Shown: piece by piece, positions 1 through 7,842 of the stretch
Position numbering within the stretch: the first letter of the stretch is position 1
Layout: each line of letters begins with the position of its first letter
Assembly: GCA_014238065.1 (NCBI GenBank)
Contig: JABABU010000040.1
Coordinates: 60,346 to 124,345, forward strand
Direction: 5' to 3'
Origin: Actinomycetota bacterium
Lineage (GTDB): Bacteria > Actinomycetota > Acidimicrobiia > Acidimicrobiales > Poriferisodalaceae
DNA length: 64,000 bases
Made by a program: the position numbers and the translations under genes
Notes under the pieces: model-generated
Seen by the model: the letters and a program-made list of their open reading frames with translations, nothing else
What the model was told of the DNA's origin: nothing
Databases searched by the model: none

Positions 1-331
1 GTGCACGGGCCCCCGCGAGGCGCAGTTCGTATTCGTGTGGCCGAGGCGGTTGGGCTGTGACAACGCTTTTCGGATAGAACGGCGGAACCGTGTTGGGAAA
101 CACGACCTCGCCGACGACACCCTGGCTGTTCTGGTCTTCGGTACGGACCTCGCGGTCCCAGTTCTGGAGCTTTCTTCGGCTGGTCCTGTCACGTTTCTCA
201 CCGGAGGACGAGTTGCGGCGCCAGTCATCGAACGCGTCGTGGTAGCGGGCTTCGAGGTAATCCCGGTACTGGCCGACGCTCGCACCAGCGTGGGTGTCGG
301 CAGTGATCAGGATGTACGGGTCGTGGCTCAC
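1..331 (-). CDS. Amidohydrolase family protein (N-terminal part, cut by window edge)
   Basis: Reading leftwards from a GTG at 331, the frame stays open to base 1. The protein begins MSHDPYILITADTHAGA and continues through an EVVFPNTVPPFYP stretch. This is the start of TIM-barrel metal-dependent hydrolases (amidohydrolase-2 type), with the D-x-H of the first metal site in 'ADTHAG'. The GTG overlaps the TGA of the enoyl-CoA hydratase by 4 bp (GTGA, 328-331), so it is the last visible gene of the leftward operon and is probably translationally coupled. About 110 residues are present. The family usually has 350-450, so the catalytic C-terminal half lies outside the window and the substrate cannot be judged. 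Confidence 0.8.
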   Translation of the reverse strand, partial: MSHDPYILITADTHAGASVGQYRDYLEARYHDAFDDWRRNSSSGEKRDRTSRRKLQNWDREVRTEDQNSQGVVGEVVFPNTVPPFYPKSVVTAQPPRPHEYELRLAGARA

Positions 332-1167
332 TGTCCTTCCTCGCCACCTGTCCTGTAGTCACCGAAGGGTTGGTCGCGTTCCTGGAGCGCCGCGGTCAGA
401 CCGCGATCGGACGCAGACGTCATGAAATCCTTCATGCTCTGCAGATGGGTGCCTAGAGCGCACAGCTCCGATCCGGCCCTGATGCCAGTGTGAAGGCCCA
501 TGATCTCCATCTGCCTGTGGACGACGCGCTTGTTGAGCTGAACCAGCTCAGCGGGGACACCACAGATGCGTTGCGCGACCGAGAGCACCTGGTCCTCAAG
601 TTCCTCGGCCGGTACAGACTTGTTGGCCCAACCGAGCCTGGCTGCTTCGATCCCATCGACCGAGTCGCCGGTCAACATCATCTCCATGGCCTTTCGCATG
701 CCCAGGAACCAGGCGTGGAAGTGGTTGTCGGCGACACCGAACCGTACGGCCGGGTACCCCATTTGGGCGTCGTCGGCGATGTAGACCAGATCGCAACACG
801 TGGCCAGCTCGCTGCCGCCGGCAAGGCAGAAACCGTGGACCTGGGCGATGACCGGTTTTCCAAGTTCCCAGATGCTCATCCATCCGTCGATGACGTGCCG
901 AGGCCAATGCCCGTCGCCGCCCGGCGTGTAATACGGCTTCTCGTGACCTTCGTTCCCGCCGCCGAGGTCGTACCCGGCCGAGAAACTCGAACCAGCTCCT
1001 CGAACCACCATCACCCGCACGTCGGGGTCCTGGTCGGCTTCACGAAGGGCATCGAGGATGGCCCCGCGCAGCGGATGATTCAGCGCGTTGCGCTTGTCGG
1101 GACGGTTCAGTGTGATGCGACGCACCATCGGAATCGGCTCGTCGATGAGCACCCAGTCGATTGTCAT
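328..1167 (-). CDS. Enoyl-CoA hydratase/isomerase family protein
   Basis: 279 residues, the normal length for a crotonase-fold enzyme. The first oxyanion-hole segment is visible as 'GSSFSAGYDLG' (about residues 58-68) and the second as 'GFCLAGGSELATCCDL' (about 110-125), followed by 'YPAVRFGV'. The family hydrates or isomerises enoyl-CoA thioesters. The neighbouring acyl-CoA dehydrogenase and KstD-like flavoprotein suggest a step in degrading a CoA-activated ring or branched acid. It lies 42 bp after the flavoprotein gene and overlaps the downstream amidohydrolase by 4 bp. The exact reaction (hydratase, isomerase or ring hydrolase) cannot be settled from sequence alone. Confidence 0.9.
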   Translation of the reverse strand: MTIDWVLIDEPIPMVRRITLNRPDKRNALNHPLRGAILDALREADQDPDVRVMVVRGAGSSFSAGYDLGGGNEGHEKPYYTPGGDGHWPRHVIDGWMSIWELGKPVIAQVHGFCLAGGSELATCCDLVYIADDAQMGYPAVRFGVADNHFHAWFLGMRKAMEMMLTGDSVDGIEAARLGWANKSVPAEELEDQVLSVAQRICGVPAELVQLNKRVVHRQMEIMGLHTGIRAGSELCALGTHLQSMKDFMTSASDRGLTAALQERDQPFGDYRTGGEEGQ

Positions 1168-1209
1168 GGCGCGAGTCTGCCACAGCCATTTCCCGGTAGG
1201 TCCTGATGC

Positions 1210-2664
1210 CTACCGGAGGCCGGCTGCAGCGCCGGCTCTGCGCCCGAAGAACGTTGCGTCGCCCAGTGAGGTTCCGCTGACGTAGCCGGTTGCTGGGATG
1301 CCAGAGGTGGTACGTCCTGCCGCGTACAGACCTTCGATCAGATGCCCGTCGACATGGCGGACCTCTCCGTCGATCGTGGTGTCGAGGCCGCCGAGTGTGA
1401 AGGTGGCAAAGGTCATCTCGCCGAGCCGCAGGTCGATAGCGCCGATCGGCCCTGAAAGTGGCCTGACCCACTTCGGGTCTTTGTGGAAGGCCGGGTCGGT
1501 GCCGAACGCTTCGGCATGACTGTTGAACACGTCGACCGTGGCTTGGAGCACCCCTTTCGGAAGTTCCATCTCGGCCTCGAGCTCGGCGGCGTCGGCGCCG
1601 ACCCACGACAGGCCGAGGCCGAAGCTTCGTGCAGCGTCTTCGTCGTAGCCCGCTTCGTCCAGCAGCAGAAAGATCTCACCGTCGTGCTCGGTCATCGCCT
1701 TCTGACCAATTCGCCCCGGGTAGCTGTCCTCGTTGATGAACCTCTGGCCGGTGCCATCGACGAGCAGACCGCGTACGAGCAGACGCGGATCGACGCTGAT
1801 GGCGGCCTCGGCGCTGCTCATCCTGGCAACCGCGGCGCCGAGACCCTGGGCCAGCCTGATCGAACGGCCGTCATCGCCGTCGGTTCCCAGCTTGAGTCGC
1901 CCGAGTAGATGCGGGGCGTGCTCAGACAACATGTCGTCGTTGAAGACGAAGCCACCGGTGGCCAACACGACGCCGCGCCGGGCTCGAATGGCCTGTTCGG
2001 TGCCGTAACGGCGAGCGATCACGCCGGTCACGATTCCCGAATCGTCGACGACAAGCCGTTCGATGCTCGAGTCGTAGTTGATGCTCGAACCTCGTAGCCC
2101 CGCCATCTTGGCGAGGTGGTGGACGAGCATCCAACCTCCTCCCTTGACACCGGTTCGTTTGCCCGTCATCTGAGGAACGTGGCCCCTCGGGGCCGGCTCG
2201 GAAAGCGTGTTGAAGGGGTAGGCGTTCTCACCGCCGCAGTACATGAGTCCCTGGTCGCCGGAGGGCTCCCAGCCTGGTTCGTCGTACAGTTCGGCCTTGA
2301 ACGGAACCCCGCAGCTGACGAGCCAGTCGAAGTGATCGACTGACCGGTCGCAGTAGATGTCGATCTTCTCGATGTTCGGTCCAGGCCCTGTCGCGGCGCG
2401 GAGGAAGGCGGCCATGGCTTCCGGGCTGTCGTTCACTCCGCATGCCTGTTGTAATGTTGTGCCCCCTCCCAGGTACAGGAGCCCGCCTGACTGGGCCGAA
2501 GCACCGCCCCACCCGCCGGTTCGTTCGAGGATCAACGTTTCGGCGCCCCGCTCGATCGCTCCCAATGCTGCGGCCAGCCCTGCGCATCCGGCGCCGGCGA
2601 CGATCACGTCGGTCTCGACGTCCCAGACGGTGCCGGTGGGTTTCCGCGCTTGGGTGTCCGTCAT
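1210..2664 (-). CDS. FAD-dependent oxidoreductase, 3-ketosteroid dehydrogenase/fumarate reductase family
   Basis: 484 residues. The FAD-binding Rossmann motif 'VAGAGCAGLAAALGA' is near residue 20, followed by the family 'GGASAQSGGLLYLGGG' loop that packs on the flavin. The C-terminus carries the usual 'GLYAAGRTTSGI...GYVSGTSLGDATFFGRRAG' FAD-binding segment. This architecture is shared by 3-ketosteroid delta-dehydrogenases and fumarate reductase-type flavoproteins, which introduce or reduce C=C bonds. The ATG overlaps the stop of the acyl-CoA dehydrogenase (ATGA, 2661-2664), so the two are co-translated. A steroid-like or alicyclic substrate is an inference from family and neighbours. Confidence 0.85.
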   Translation of the reverse strand: MTDTQARKPTGTVWDVETDVIVAGAGCAGLAAALGAIERGAETLILERTGGWGGASAQSGGLLYLGGGTTLQQACGVNDSPEAMAAFLRAATGPGPNIEKIDIYCDRSVDHFDWLVSCGVPFKAELYDEPGWEPSGDQGLMYCGGENAYPFNTLSEPAPRGHVPQMTGKRTGVKGGGWMLVHHLAKMAGLRGSSINYDSSIERLVVDDSGIVTGVIARRYGTEQAIRARRGVVLATGGFVFNDDMLSEHAPHLLGRLKLGTDGDDGRSIRLAQGLGAAVARMSSAEAAISVDPRLLVRGLLVDGTGQRFINEDSYPGRIGQKAMTEHDGEIFLLLDEAGYDEDAARSFGLGLSWVGADAAELEAEMELPKGVLQATVDVFNSHAEAFGTDPAFHKDPKWVRPLSGPIGAIDLRLGEMTFATFTLGGLDTTIDGEVRHVDGHLIEGLYAAGRTTSGIPATGYVSGTSLGDATFFGRRAGAAAGLR

Positions 2665-3842
2665 CTCCGTTCTTCGCGAAAGCTGAGATTCGGATCCGGC
2701 TTCGGCTCTGGTGGCAGGCCGAGAATTTTCTCACCGATCGAGTTTCGCTGGATTTCGTCGGTACCACCTGCGATCGACAGGGCCGGGGTTCCGATTGCGA
2801 ACGATGCAAAGGCCGACGATGGCGAATCGTCGTTTTTCAGCATGCCATGAGCACCCGCGAGGCCGAGTCCCACGTCGCGTTGGCTGCTCGTGAGACGTGA
2901 GACAGCGATCTTGTTCGCTGGACCCTGTAAGGAGCCCACCGACTGGCGGAGCCAGTGCAGGTTGGCGAGCGATTGACGGACGAGGGGATCGTCACCGCGC
3001 CCGGACCAATCGGTCAGTTCGGTGATCATCCGACCCACGCCGCGCCCTTGCCTGGACGCGGCCTTGCTGTCCTTCTGTCGCTGCAGCAATTCGCCACAGG
3101 TTGACGTGAGGTCGACCTTGCCGAACGGGCCGCCCTCGTGCGAGCCGGGGTGGTACGAGTTCTTCTCGAGGACCAAGAACGTGCGGGTGACGTTCCACCC
3201 ATCTCCCGGGCTCCCGATGACGTCAGCGGCAGGCACCCGTGCTTCGTCGAAGAATACCTGGTTGAACGAAACTCCTCCGGTCATGGTGCGTAGTGGGCGG
3301 ACATCAACTCCTGGCTGATCGCGTGCGATGAGGAAGAACGTGAGGCCACGGTGTTTCGGAACGTCCCAGTCGGTTCGGGCGAGCATCATGCCGTAGTCAA
3401 CCTCGTTGGCCAAGGAGGTCCAGATCTTCGAGCCCGTGATCACCCACTCGTCGCCGTCGCGTTCGGCCGTGGTCGTCACTCCTGCGAGGTCGCTGCCGGC
3501 GTCGGGTTCACTCAGCATCTGGCACATCGTCGCTCCACCCCACGCCAGTTGAGGCAGGTACCGGTCGAGTTGCTCTTCGGTTCCGTGCTTCAGGAGGATG
3601 GGGACCATCAGCGATGGGCCGATGCCCGAAGGTGGCCCGAGTGCTCCGATGCGACGGCGCTCATCGCGGACGACCCGAACTTCGGCTGGTGCGAGACCGC
3701 GGCCGAGACGCTCCAAGGGCCAACCGGGGTATCCCCAGCCAGAGCGGCCGAGCGTTTCCCACCAGTGCATGACGGTGAGGTCCGGCGACCAATGTTCGCT
3801 GTACCAGTTCCGCGCGTGCGACCGGATTTCGTCAAGCTTCAC
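2661..3842 (-). CDS. Acyl-CoA dehydrogenase
   Basis: 393 residues, full length. 'CQMLSEPDAGSDLAGVTTTAERDGDEW' is the flavin-binding beta-domain signature, and 'GGTDEIQRNSIGEKILGLP' near the C-terminus is the conserved FAD/dimer segment. It oxidises an acyl-CoA to the enoyl-CoA with electron transfer to ETF. The start is GTG at 3842: a TAAAGT box ends exactly 6 nt before it, which fits a leaderless transcript starting at the GTG. The dehydrogenase, flavoprotein, hydratase and amidohydrolase genes can therefore be transcribed separately from the upstream exporter genes. The catalytic base cannot be assigned with certainty; this resembles the FadE-type paralogues found in actinobacterial sterol and lipid clusters. 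Confidence 0.92.
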   Translation of the reverse strand: MKLDEIRSHARNWYSEHWSPDLTVMHWWETLGRSGWGYPGWPLERLGRGLAPAEVRVVRDERRRIGALGPPSGIGPSLMVPILLKHGTEEQLDRYLPQLAWGGATMCQMLSEPDAGSDLAGVTTTAERDGDEWVITGSKIWTSLANEVDYGMMLARTDWDVPKHRGLTFFLIARDQPGVDVRPLRTMTGGVSFNQVFFDEARVPAADVIGSPGDGWNVTRTFLVLEKNSYHPGSHEGGPFGKVDLTSTCGELLQRQKDSKAASRQGRGVGRMITELTDWSGRGDDPLVRQSLANLHWLRQSVGSLQGPANKIAVSRLTSSQRDVGLGLAGAHGMLKNDDSPSSAFASFAIGTPALSIAGGTDEIQRNSIGEKILGLPPEPKPDPNLSFREERR

Positions 3843-3848
3843 GTGGCC

Positions 3849-3854
3849 ACTTTA
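3849..3854 (-). promoter_or_regulatory. Predicted -10 box of a leaderless promoter (acyl-CoA dehydrogenase)
   Basis: TAAAGT on the minus strand, with 6 nt (ggccac) to the GTG at 3842. This places the start codon at the expected +1. No clear -35 hexamer was identified. Confidence 0.55.
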
Positions 3855-3918
3855 GTCCTATGTGTCTTCGCACTCGACCTGATCGTGCGACGACATGAAC
3901 CCTGGTGACGGGACAGAT

Positions 3919-4965
3919 CTACATCGGCCGGATGGCAGGAAACACCTCTTCCATGAACAGGCGGTCGCTGAGCGAGAGGTGGAAGCAGTCGACGCCGGCG
4001 TCGATGAACTCTTCCAATCGCCGGATCACGGTGTTGGGGCTCCCGATGAGGCGAGACGCATATCCCTCGTTTGTGTCGAGCAGCGTCAGCTCGTCGTCGG
4101 AGGCCTCCCACATTCCCTTGGCCCCTGACACGTAGTTCCTTCTTTGCTCGGCAACGGAGCGGTCGATGCCGGAAACCATGTCGTGGATACGTGATTGTGC
4201 TTCTGCGTCGGTCTGTCGGCACAGCGGAATGCCGAACAGAGCGAACCTGACGCGCCGGCCCAACGCTGCAGCCCTGTCTCGAACGTCGTCGATGATGGCT
4301 CCAATTTTCTCGGGCGTCCCGCCGTTCAGGAACATCCAGTCGGAGTTTTCGGCCGCCATCTGCCGCGCTGCATCGGACTGCCCTCCCTGGAACACCGTCA
4401 ACGCTGTGGAGGTCGGGCGCGGCTCGAGCCGGAGTTGGTCCACCGCATAGTGCTCGCCGTCGTAGCTGAACTCTTCCGCTGCCCAGGCGCCACGGAGAAT
4501 CTCGATGAACTCTTTCGATCTCCGATAACGATCATCGTGCTCGACGAGTTCTGCGCCATACATCGGGAACTCGATCAGGTTCCAACCGGACGTGACGTTG
4601 ATCGACCACCGCCCTCCGGTGAGCCTGTCGATCGACGTGCCCCACTTGGCGATCGGACCCGGCAGAAAGAAGCCAGGGTGGATGGCGGTGATGAGACCGA
4701 TCGTCGATGTTCGGGCTGCGTAGAAGGCGGTCATCGCGAGGCAGTCGAAGCTGCTGCCCTCTATTTCTGTTCCGGAGCCCCACCAACGTTGGGCGATCAG
4801 GGCATAGTCGACGCCAGCGGCCTCTGCCGCCACGACCGGGTCCACCATTCGGCTGGCGAGCTGGCTGCCGGACTCGTCGCGGATGGCGACGTTGCGGCCG
4901 CGAGTCTGCTCGATCAGTTGAGGTCCAGCCAGAACGGTCGGTGCGAAGAAGCTCGTGAGCGCCAC
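3919..4965 (-). CDS. LLM class flavin-dependent monooxygenase (SsuD-like)
   Basis: About 348 residues. Family features include 'GLITAIHPGFFLPGPIAKWGTSIDRLTGGRWSINVTSGWN' in the middle, typical of FMNH2-dependent alkanesulfonate-type monooxygenases of the luciferase-like superfamily, and 'GSPNTVIRRLEEFIDAGVDCFHLS' near the C-terminus. I chose the GTG at 4965 (protein MALTSFFAP...). An in-frame TTG three codons upstream is less likely, because a near -10 sequence (CAGATT) lies 7 nt before the GTG. It probably receives reduced flavin from a separate reductase and cleaves a C-S or C-C bond; the substrate is unknown. It sits between the ABC exporter genes (70 bp) and the acyl-CoA dehydrogenase (76 bp). 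Confidence 0.85.
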   Translation of the reverse strand: MALTSFFAPTVLAGPQLIEQTRGRNVAIRDESGSQLASRMVDPVVAAEAAGVDYALIAQRWWGSGTEIEGSSFDCLAMTAFYAARTSTIGLITAIHPGFFLPGPIAKWGTSIDRLTGGRWSINVTSGWNLIEFPMYGAELVEHDDRYRRSKEFIEILRGAWAAEEFSYDGEHYAVDQLRLEPRPTSTALTVFQGGQSDAARQMAAENSDWMFLNGGTPEKIGAIIDDVRDRAAALGRRVRFALFGIPLCRQTDAEAQSRIHDMVSGIDRSVAEQRRNYVSGAKGMWEASDDELTLLDTNEGYASRLIGSPNTVIRRLEEFIDAGVDCFHLSLSDRLFMEEVFPAIRPM

Positions 4966-5035
4966 GGCACCCAATCTGTCACGACTTGACGACGGGCACG
5001 GTGGTCAAGTCGTGAAGTTCCGGGAAGGCACGGAC

Positions 5036-5860
5036 TCAGGTGAGCAGAAGTTTCTCGATGCGTCTGGCCGTGACGGCGATACCGACGAGGGCAAGGCCGA
5101 CCAGCACGGCGATGTTCACGATGACCGAAGCGGAGAATTCGCCGACGTTGGCTGCCCTGATCAGGGCGACGCCGTGGTACAGCGGGCTGAGCTGGACGAC
5201 CCAACTCCAGTCGCCGTACGACGACGGTGGATAGAACGTCGCGGAGAAGAGGAACAGCGGGAGTGTGACAGCTGGGAGGTAATCGAAGTCAGCCCACGAC
5301 CTGGCGAAGGTCGTGCACGCCATGCCCACGGCTGCGAACGCGAACCCGATCAACACGCACGCGCCGATCGACAGCACCATCCACAGCGAACCGACCATGC
5401 CAAGCACGAGCATCGTGGCCAAGAACGCTGTCGAGTACAGAAGGCCACGGATGACGGCCCAGGTGACTTCGCCGACGGCGATGTCACCAGCTGACATCGG
5501 TGTGGCGAGCAACGAGTCGTACAACCTGGCTTGTTTCCACTTGTGGAACACGTTCATGGTCGAGTCGAACACGGCGCCGTTCATCGCGGATGCAGCCATC
5601 AGCCCGGGAGCGACGAACTCGTCGTAGGGCACAAGGTCTCCTCCGACGGCGACGTCGCCGACGAGTGCGGAGAGTCCGACCCTGATCGACAGTAGATAGA
5701 ACAACGGCTCGAAGAACCCGCTGACGACCATCAGCCAACCTCGTCTGGTGACGACGAGGCTTCGCTCGACCAGTCGTTGCGGCCTCCGAACGTCGAACAG
5801 TACTGCCGGGATGATTCGCGTAGCGATGCTGATTCGCTCGGTAGCGGCAGGAGCGGTCAT
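5036..5860 (-). CDS. ABC-2 type transporter permease
   Basis: 274 residues with about six hydrophobic segments and the family 'YDEFVAPGLMAASAMNGAVFDSTMNVFHKWKQARLYDSLLATPM' cytoplasmic region (about residues 80-125). In ABC-2 exporters this is the amphipathic coupling element ahead of TM2. Its ATG overlaps the stop of the upstream permease (ATGA, 5857-5860). With the second permease and the ATPase it would form a DrrAB-like heteromeric exporter in the cytoplasmic membrane. The exported compound (drug, lipid or glycolipid) cannot be read from the sequence. Confidence 0.88.
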   Translation of the reverse strand: MTAPAATERISIATRIIPAVLFDVRRPQRLVERSLVVTRRGWLMVVSGFFEPLFYLLSIRVGLSALVGDVAVGGDLVPYDEFVAPGLMAASAMNGAVFDSTMNVFHKWKQARLYDSLLATPMSAGDIAVGEVTWAVIRGLLYSTAFLATMLVLGMVGSLWMVLSIGACVLIGFAFAAVGMACTTFARSWADFDYLPAVTLPLFLFSATFYPPSSYGDWSWVVQLSPLYHGVALIRAANVGEFSASVIVNIAVLVGLALVGIAVTARRIEKLLLT

Positions 5861-6639
5861 GGGTTCAGCCGTCGCTCGAACGTGACCACACAGGCCATCC
5901 AGCCGAGGACGATGTACGCGCAGAGCACGCCGACATGCAACAACCCTCGGCCCTCAGGGAGTGTCTGCAGTATGGAGCCTCTGGCCAGTTCCACTCCATG
6001 CCACAACGGCGTCACCCATGCAACAGGCTCCAGCCAGTCAGGCAGTTGCTCGATCGGGTAGAAGGCTCCCCCGAACAGAAACATCGGGATGATGATGAAG
6101 CGCAGTATCGGTGGGAACGAGTCCGGGGTCGTCCGTGAACTCGTCCACGCCGCCAACGGCACCGCGAATGCGAGCCCGGTGAGAACGCCGGCTGGAACCG
6201 CTCCGATGAGTCCCCACGACCTCGTCTCGTCGAAGAAAGCGAGCACGACAGCGACACCGATTGCGCCGACAGTAGTTTTCGCGGCGTAGAAGATGGTGAG
6301 CCCGGTCGCTACATCGCGCGGGGCGATGGGTGTCGAGGTCATGGCCCGATAGGCATGCGACCACTGGAAGCCGTCCATGGTCGGCCAGAGGGCTTCTTGG
6401 CTTGCAGTGAACATCGCCATTGTTGCGATCAGCGCCGACGAGTAGAACGCGAAGTACGAGAACCCATCGAGCACCGCCGCCGAGTTTGGCCCCTGGTCGA
6501 CCAGCGCTCCGACACCCAAGCCGATACCGAGTAGGTAGAGGACCGGTTGAAAGAACGCGCCAACCAGATTCGACTTCCAGATCCTGCGGTAGAACACGAG
6601 GTCTCGGTAGGCGACACGTAGCGCCGGGGGAGTGGACAC
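5857..6639 (-). CDS. ABC-2 type transporter permease
   Basis: 260 residues, GTG start 1 bp after the ATPase stop. It has six predicted membrane segments and the same layout as the next permease ('FAFYSSALIATMAMFTASQEALWPTMDGFQWSHAYRAMTSTPI' is the equivalent coupling region). The two permeases are diverged paralogues and probably form a heterodimeric channel. The one-base gap and 4-bp overlap across the three genes indicate stoichiometric translation of one exporter complex. Confidence 0.88.
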   Translation of the reverse strand: MSTPPALRVAYRDLVFYRRIWKSNLVGAFFQPVLYLLGIGLGVGALVDQGPNSAAVLDGFSYFAFYSSALIATMAMFTASQEALWPTMDGFQWSHAYRAMTSTPIAPRDVATGLTIFYAAKTTVGAIGVAVVLAFFDETRSWGLIGAVPAGVLTGLAFAVPLAAWTSSRTTPDSFPPILRFIIIPMFLFGGAFYPIEQLPDWLEPVAWVTPLWHGVELARGSILQTLPEGRGLLHVGVLCAYIVLGWMACVVTFERRLNP

Positions 6640-6640
6640 G

Positions 6641-7567
6641 TCAGTCGACCAACGTCCTGCCAGTGAGCCGAAGGAAGACGTCCTCGAGGCTGCTCCTCCG
6701 AACGAGAGCGCTCTCGGGGATGATATTTCGCTCCCGAAGCGTCGCCAGGGCTCCCTCTCCGTCGTGGGCGTAGACGAGCAGTCGGTCGGGAAGGATCTCG
6801 ACCCGTTCGCCGACCTGGCTCACCTCGCTCACGTGTTCCTCGTTGTGGCCACGCCCGAAACGCATCTCGAGCACCTCCCGCGTCGCGTAGGTCGTTATGA
6901 GGTTGCGTGGCGATCCCTCGGCCACGATTTTGCCGCCGTTCATGACGACCAGCCGATCACAGAGTTGCTCGGCCTCATCCATGTAATGGGTCGTGAGGAC
7001 GAGTGTCGCCCCGCGCTCCTTCAGTTGGTACAGCCGGTCCCAGAGCACGTGACGAGCCTGGGGATCGAGGCCGGTGGTCGGCTCGTCGAGCAGCATCAGT
7101 TCGGGCTCGCTGATGAGCGACCTGGCAATGCTCACGCGCCGCTTCTGGCCGCCGGAGAGTGGGTCGACGGTGTCGTCCTTGCGTTCGGTCAGCTGGACGA
7201 ACTCGAGCAACTCTGCGGCCCGTGCCCGCGCCACGTCCCGAGGGATGTCGAAGTACCTGGCGTAGATTACGAGGTTCTCGAGAACCGTCAGTTCGTTGTC
7301 GAGTTGGTCCATCTGCGGGACGACCCCGATGCGGGCCCGGATGGCTCGGCCGTCGGCTGTGGGACTCAGACCGAAGATCTCGAGCCTGCCACTGGTGGTC
7401 GGGGACACGCATCCGATCATGCGCATGCTCGATGTCTTGCCGGCTCCGTTCGGGCCGAGGAACCCGAATGCTTCGCCCTGCTCGACGTCGAAATCGATCT
7501 CGTCGACTGCGACGAGGTCGCCGAATTTCTTCACGAGCGATCTGGCGGTGATGAGTGGTTCGTTCAT
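6641..7567 (-). CDS. ABC transporter ATP-binding protein (DrrA/NodI type)
   Basis: 308 residues from the ATG at 7567. It carries Walker A 'GPNGAGKTSSMRMIG' (about residues 38-52), Q-loop 'GVVPQMDQLD', signature 'PLSGGQKRRVSIARSL', Walker B 'LMLLDEPTTGLDP' and the H-loop 'LTTHYMDEAEQL'. A DrrA-type C-terminal extension of about 80 residues follows. A longer open frame upstream lacks homology, and the ATG overlaps the TGA of a small gene (ATGA, 7564-7567), which supports this start. It energises the two downstream permeases. Confidence 0.93.
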   Translation of the reverse strand: MNEPLITARSLVKKFGDLVAVDEIDFDVEQGEAFGFLGPNGAGKTSSMRMIGCVSPTTSGRLEIFGLSPTADGRAIRARIGVVPQMDQLDNELTVLENLVIYARYFDIPRDVARARAAELLEFVQLTERKDDTVDPLSGGQKRRVSIARSLISEPELMLLDEPTTGLDPQARHVLWDRLYQLKERGATLVLTTHYMDEAEQLCDRLVVMNGGKIVAEGSPRNLITTYATREVLEMRFGRGHNEEHVSEVSQVGERVEILPDRLLVYAHDGEGALATLRERNIIPESALVRRSSLEDVFLRLTGRTLVD

Positions 7568-7842
7568 GAGGTGATGCTCAGGGTCTCTCGGATGAAGGCC
7601 GCGGGTTGTTGGTCGAGGGACACGGCGACGAGAGTCCCGCTGTGGACCAGTAGTGTGGCGCACGATCCGAACGCGTCGCGAAACGCGATGGCCCAGAATT
7701 CTTCGTATCGAGGACCAGAACTCGGGAATGCCGGCAGCTCCTCGCCGGTCGGTGTCGACGAATGATCTTCTATGGCTGGCTCAGATGAGGGCGCGGTCGA
7801 CTTGGTCGGTCTCCAGTTCGGGCGCAGGGAGCCCTGCTTCAC
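7564..7842 (-). CDS. Possible small protein between MMPL and ABC genes
   Basis: A 92-codon frame from a GTG at 7842 overlaps the 3' end of the MMPL gene by 62 bp. Its TGA overlaps the ATG of the ABC ATPase (ATGA). Codon third positions are mostly G/C, as in the neighbours, and the C-terminal half ('YEEFWAIAFRDAFGSC', 'GTLVAVSLDQQPAAF') reads like a folded protein. No family is recognised. The true start may lie further downstream, but no ATG, GTG or TTG gives a smaller overlap with an obvious ribosome site. The stop-start coupling is the main argument for it. Confidence 0.45.
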   Translation of the reverse strand: MKQGSLRPNWRPTKSTAPSSEPAIEDHSSTPTGEELPAFPSSGPRYEEFWAIAFRDAFGSCATLLVHSGTLVAVSLDQQPAAFIRETLSITS

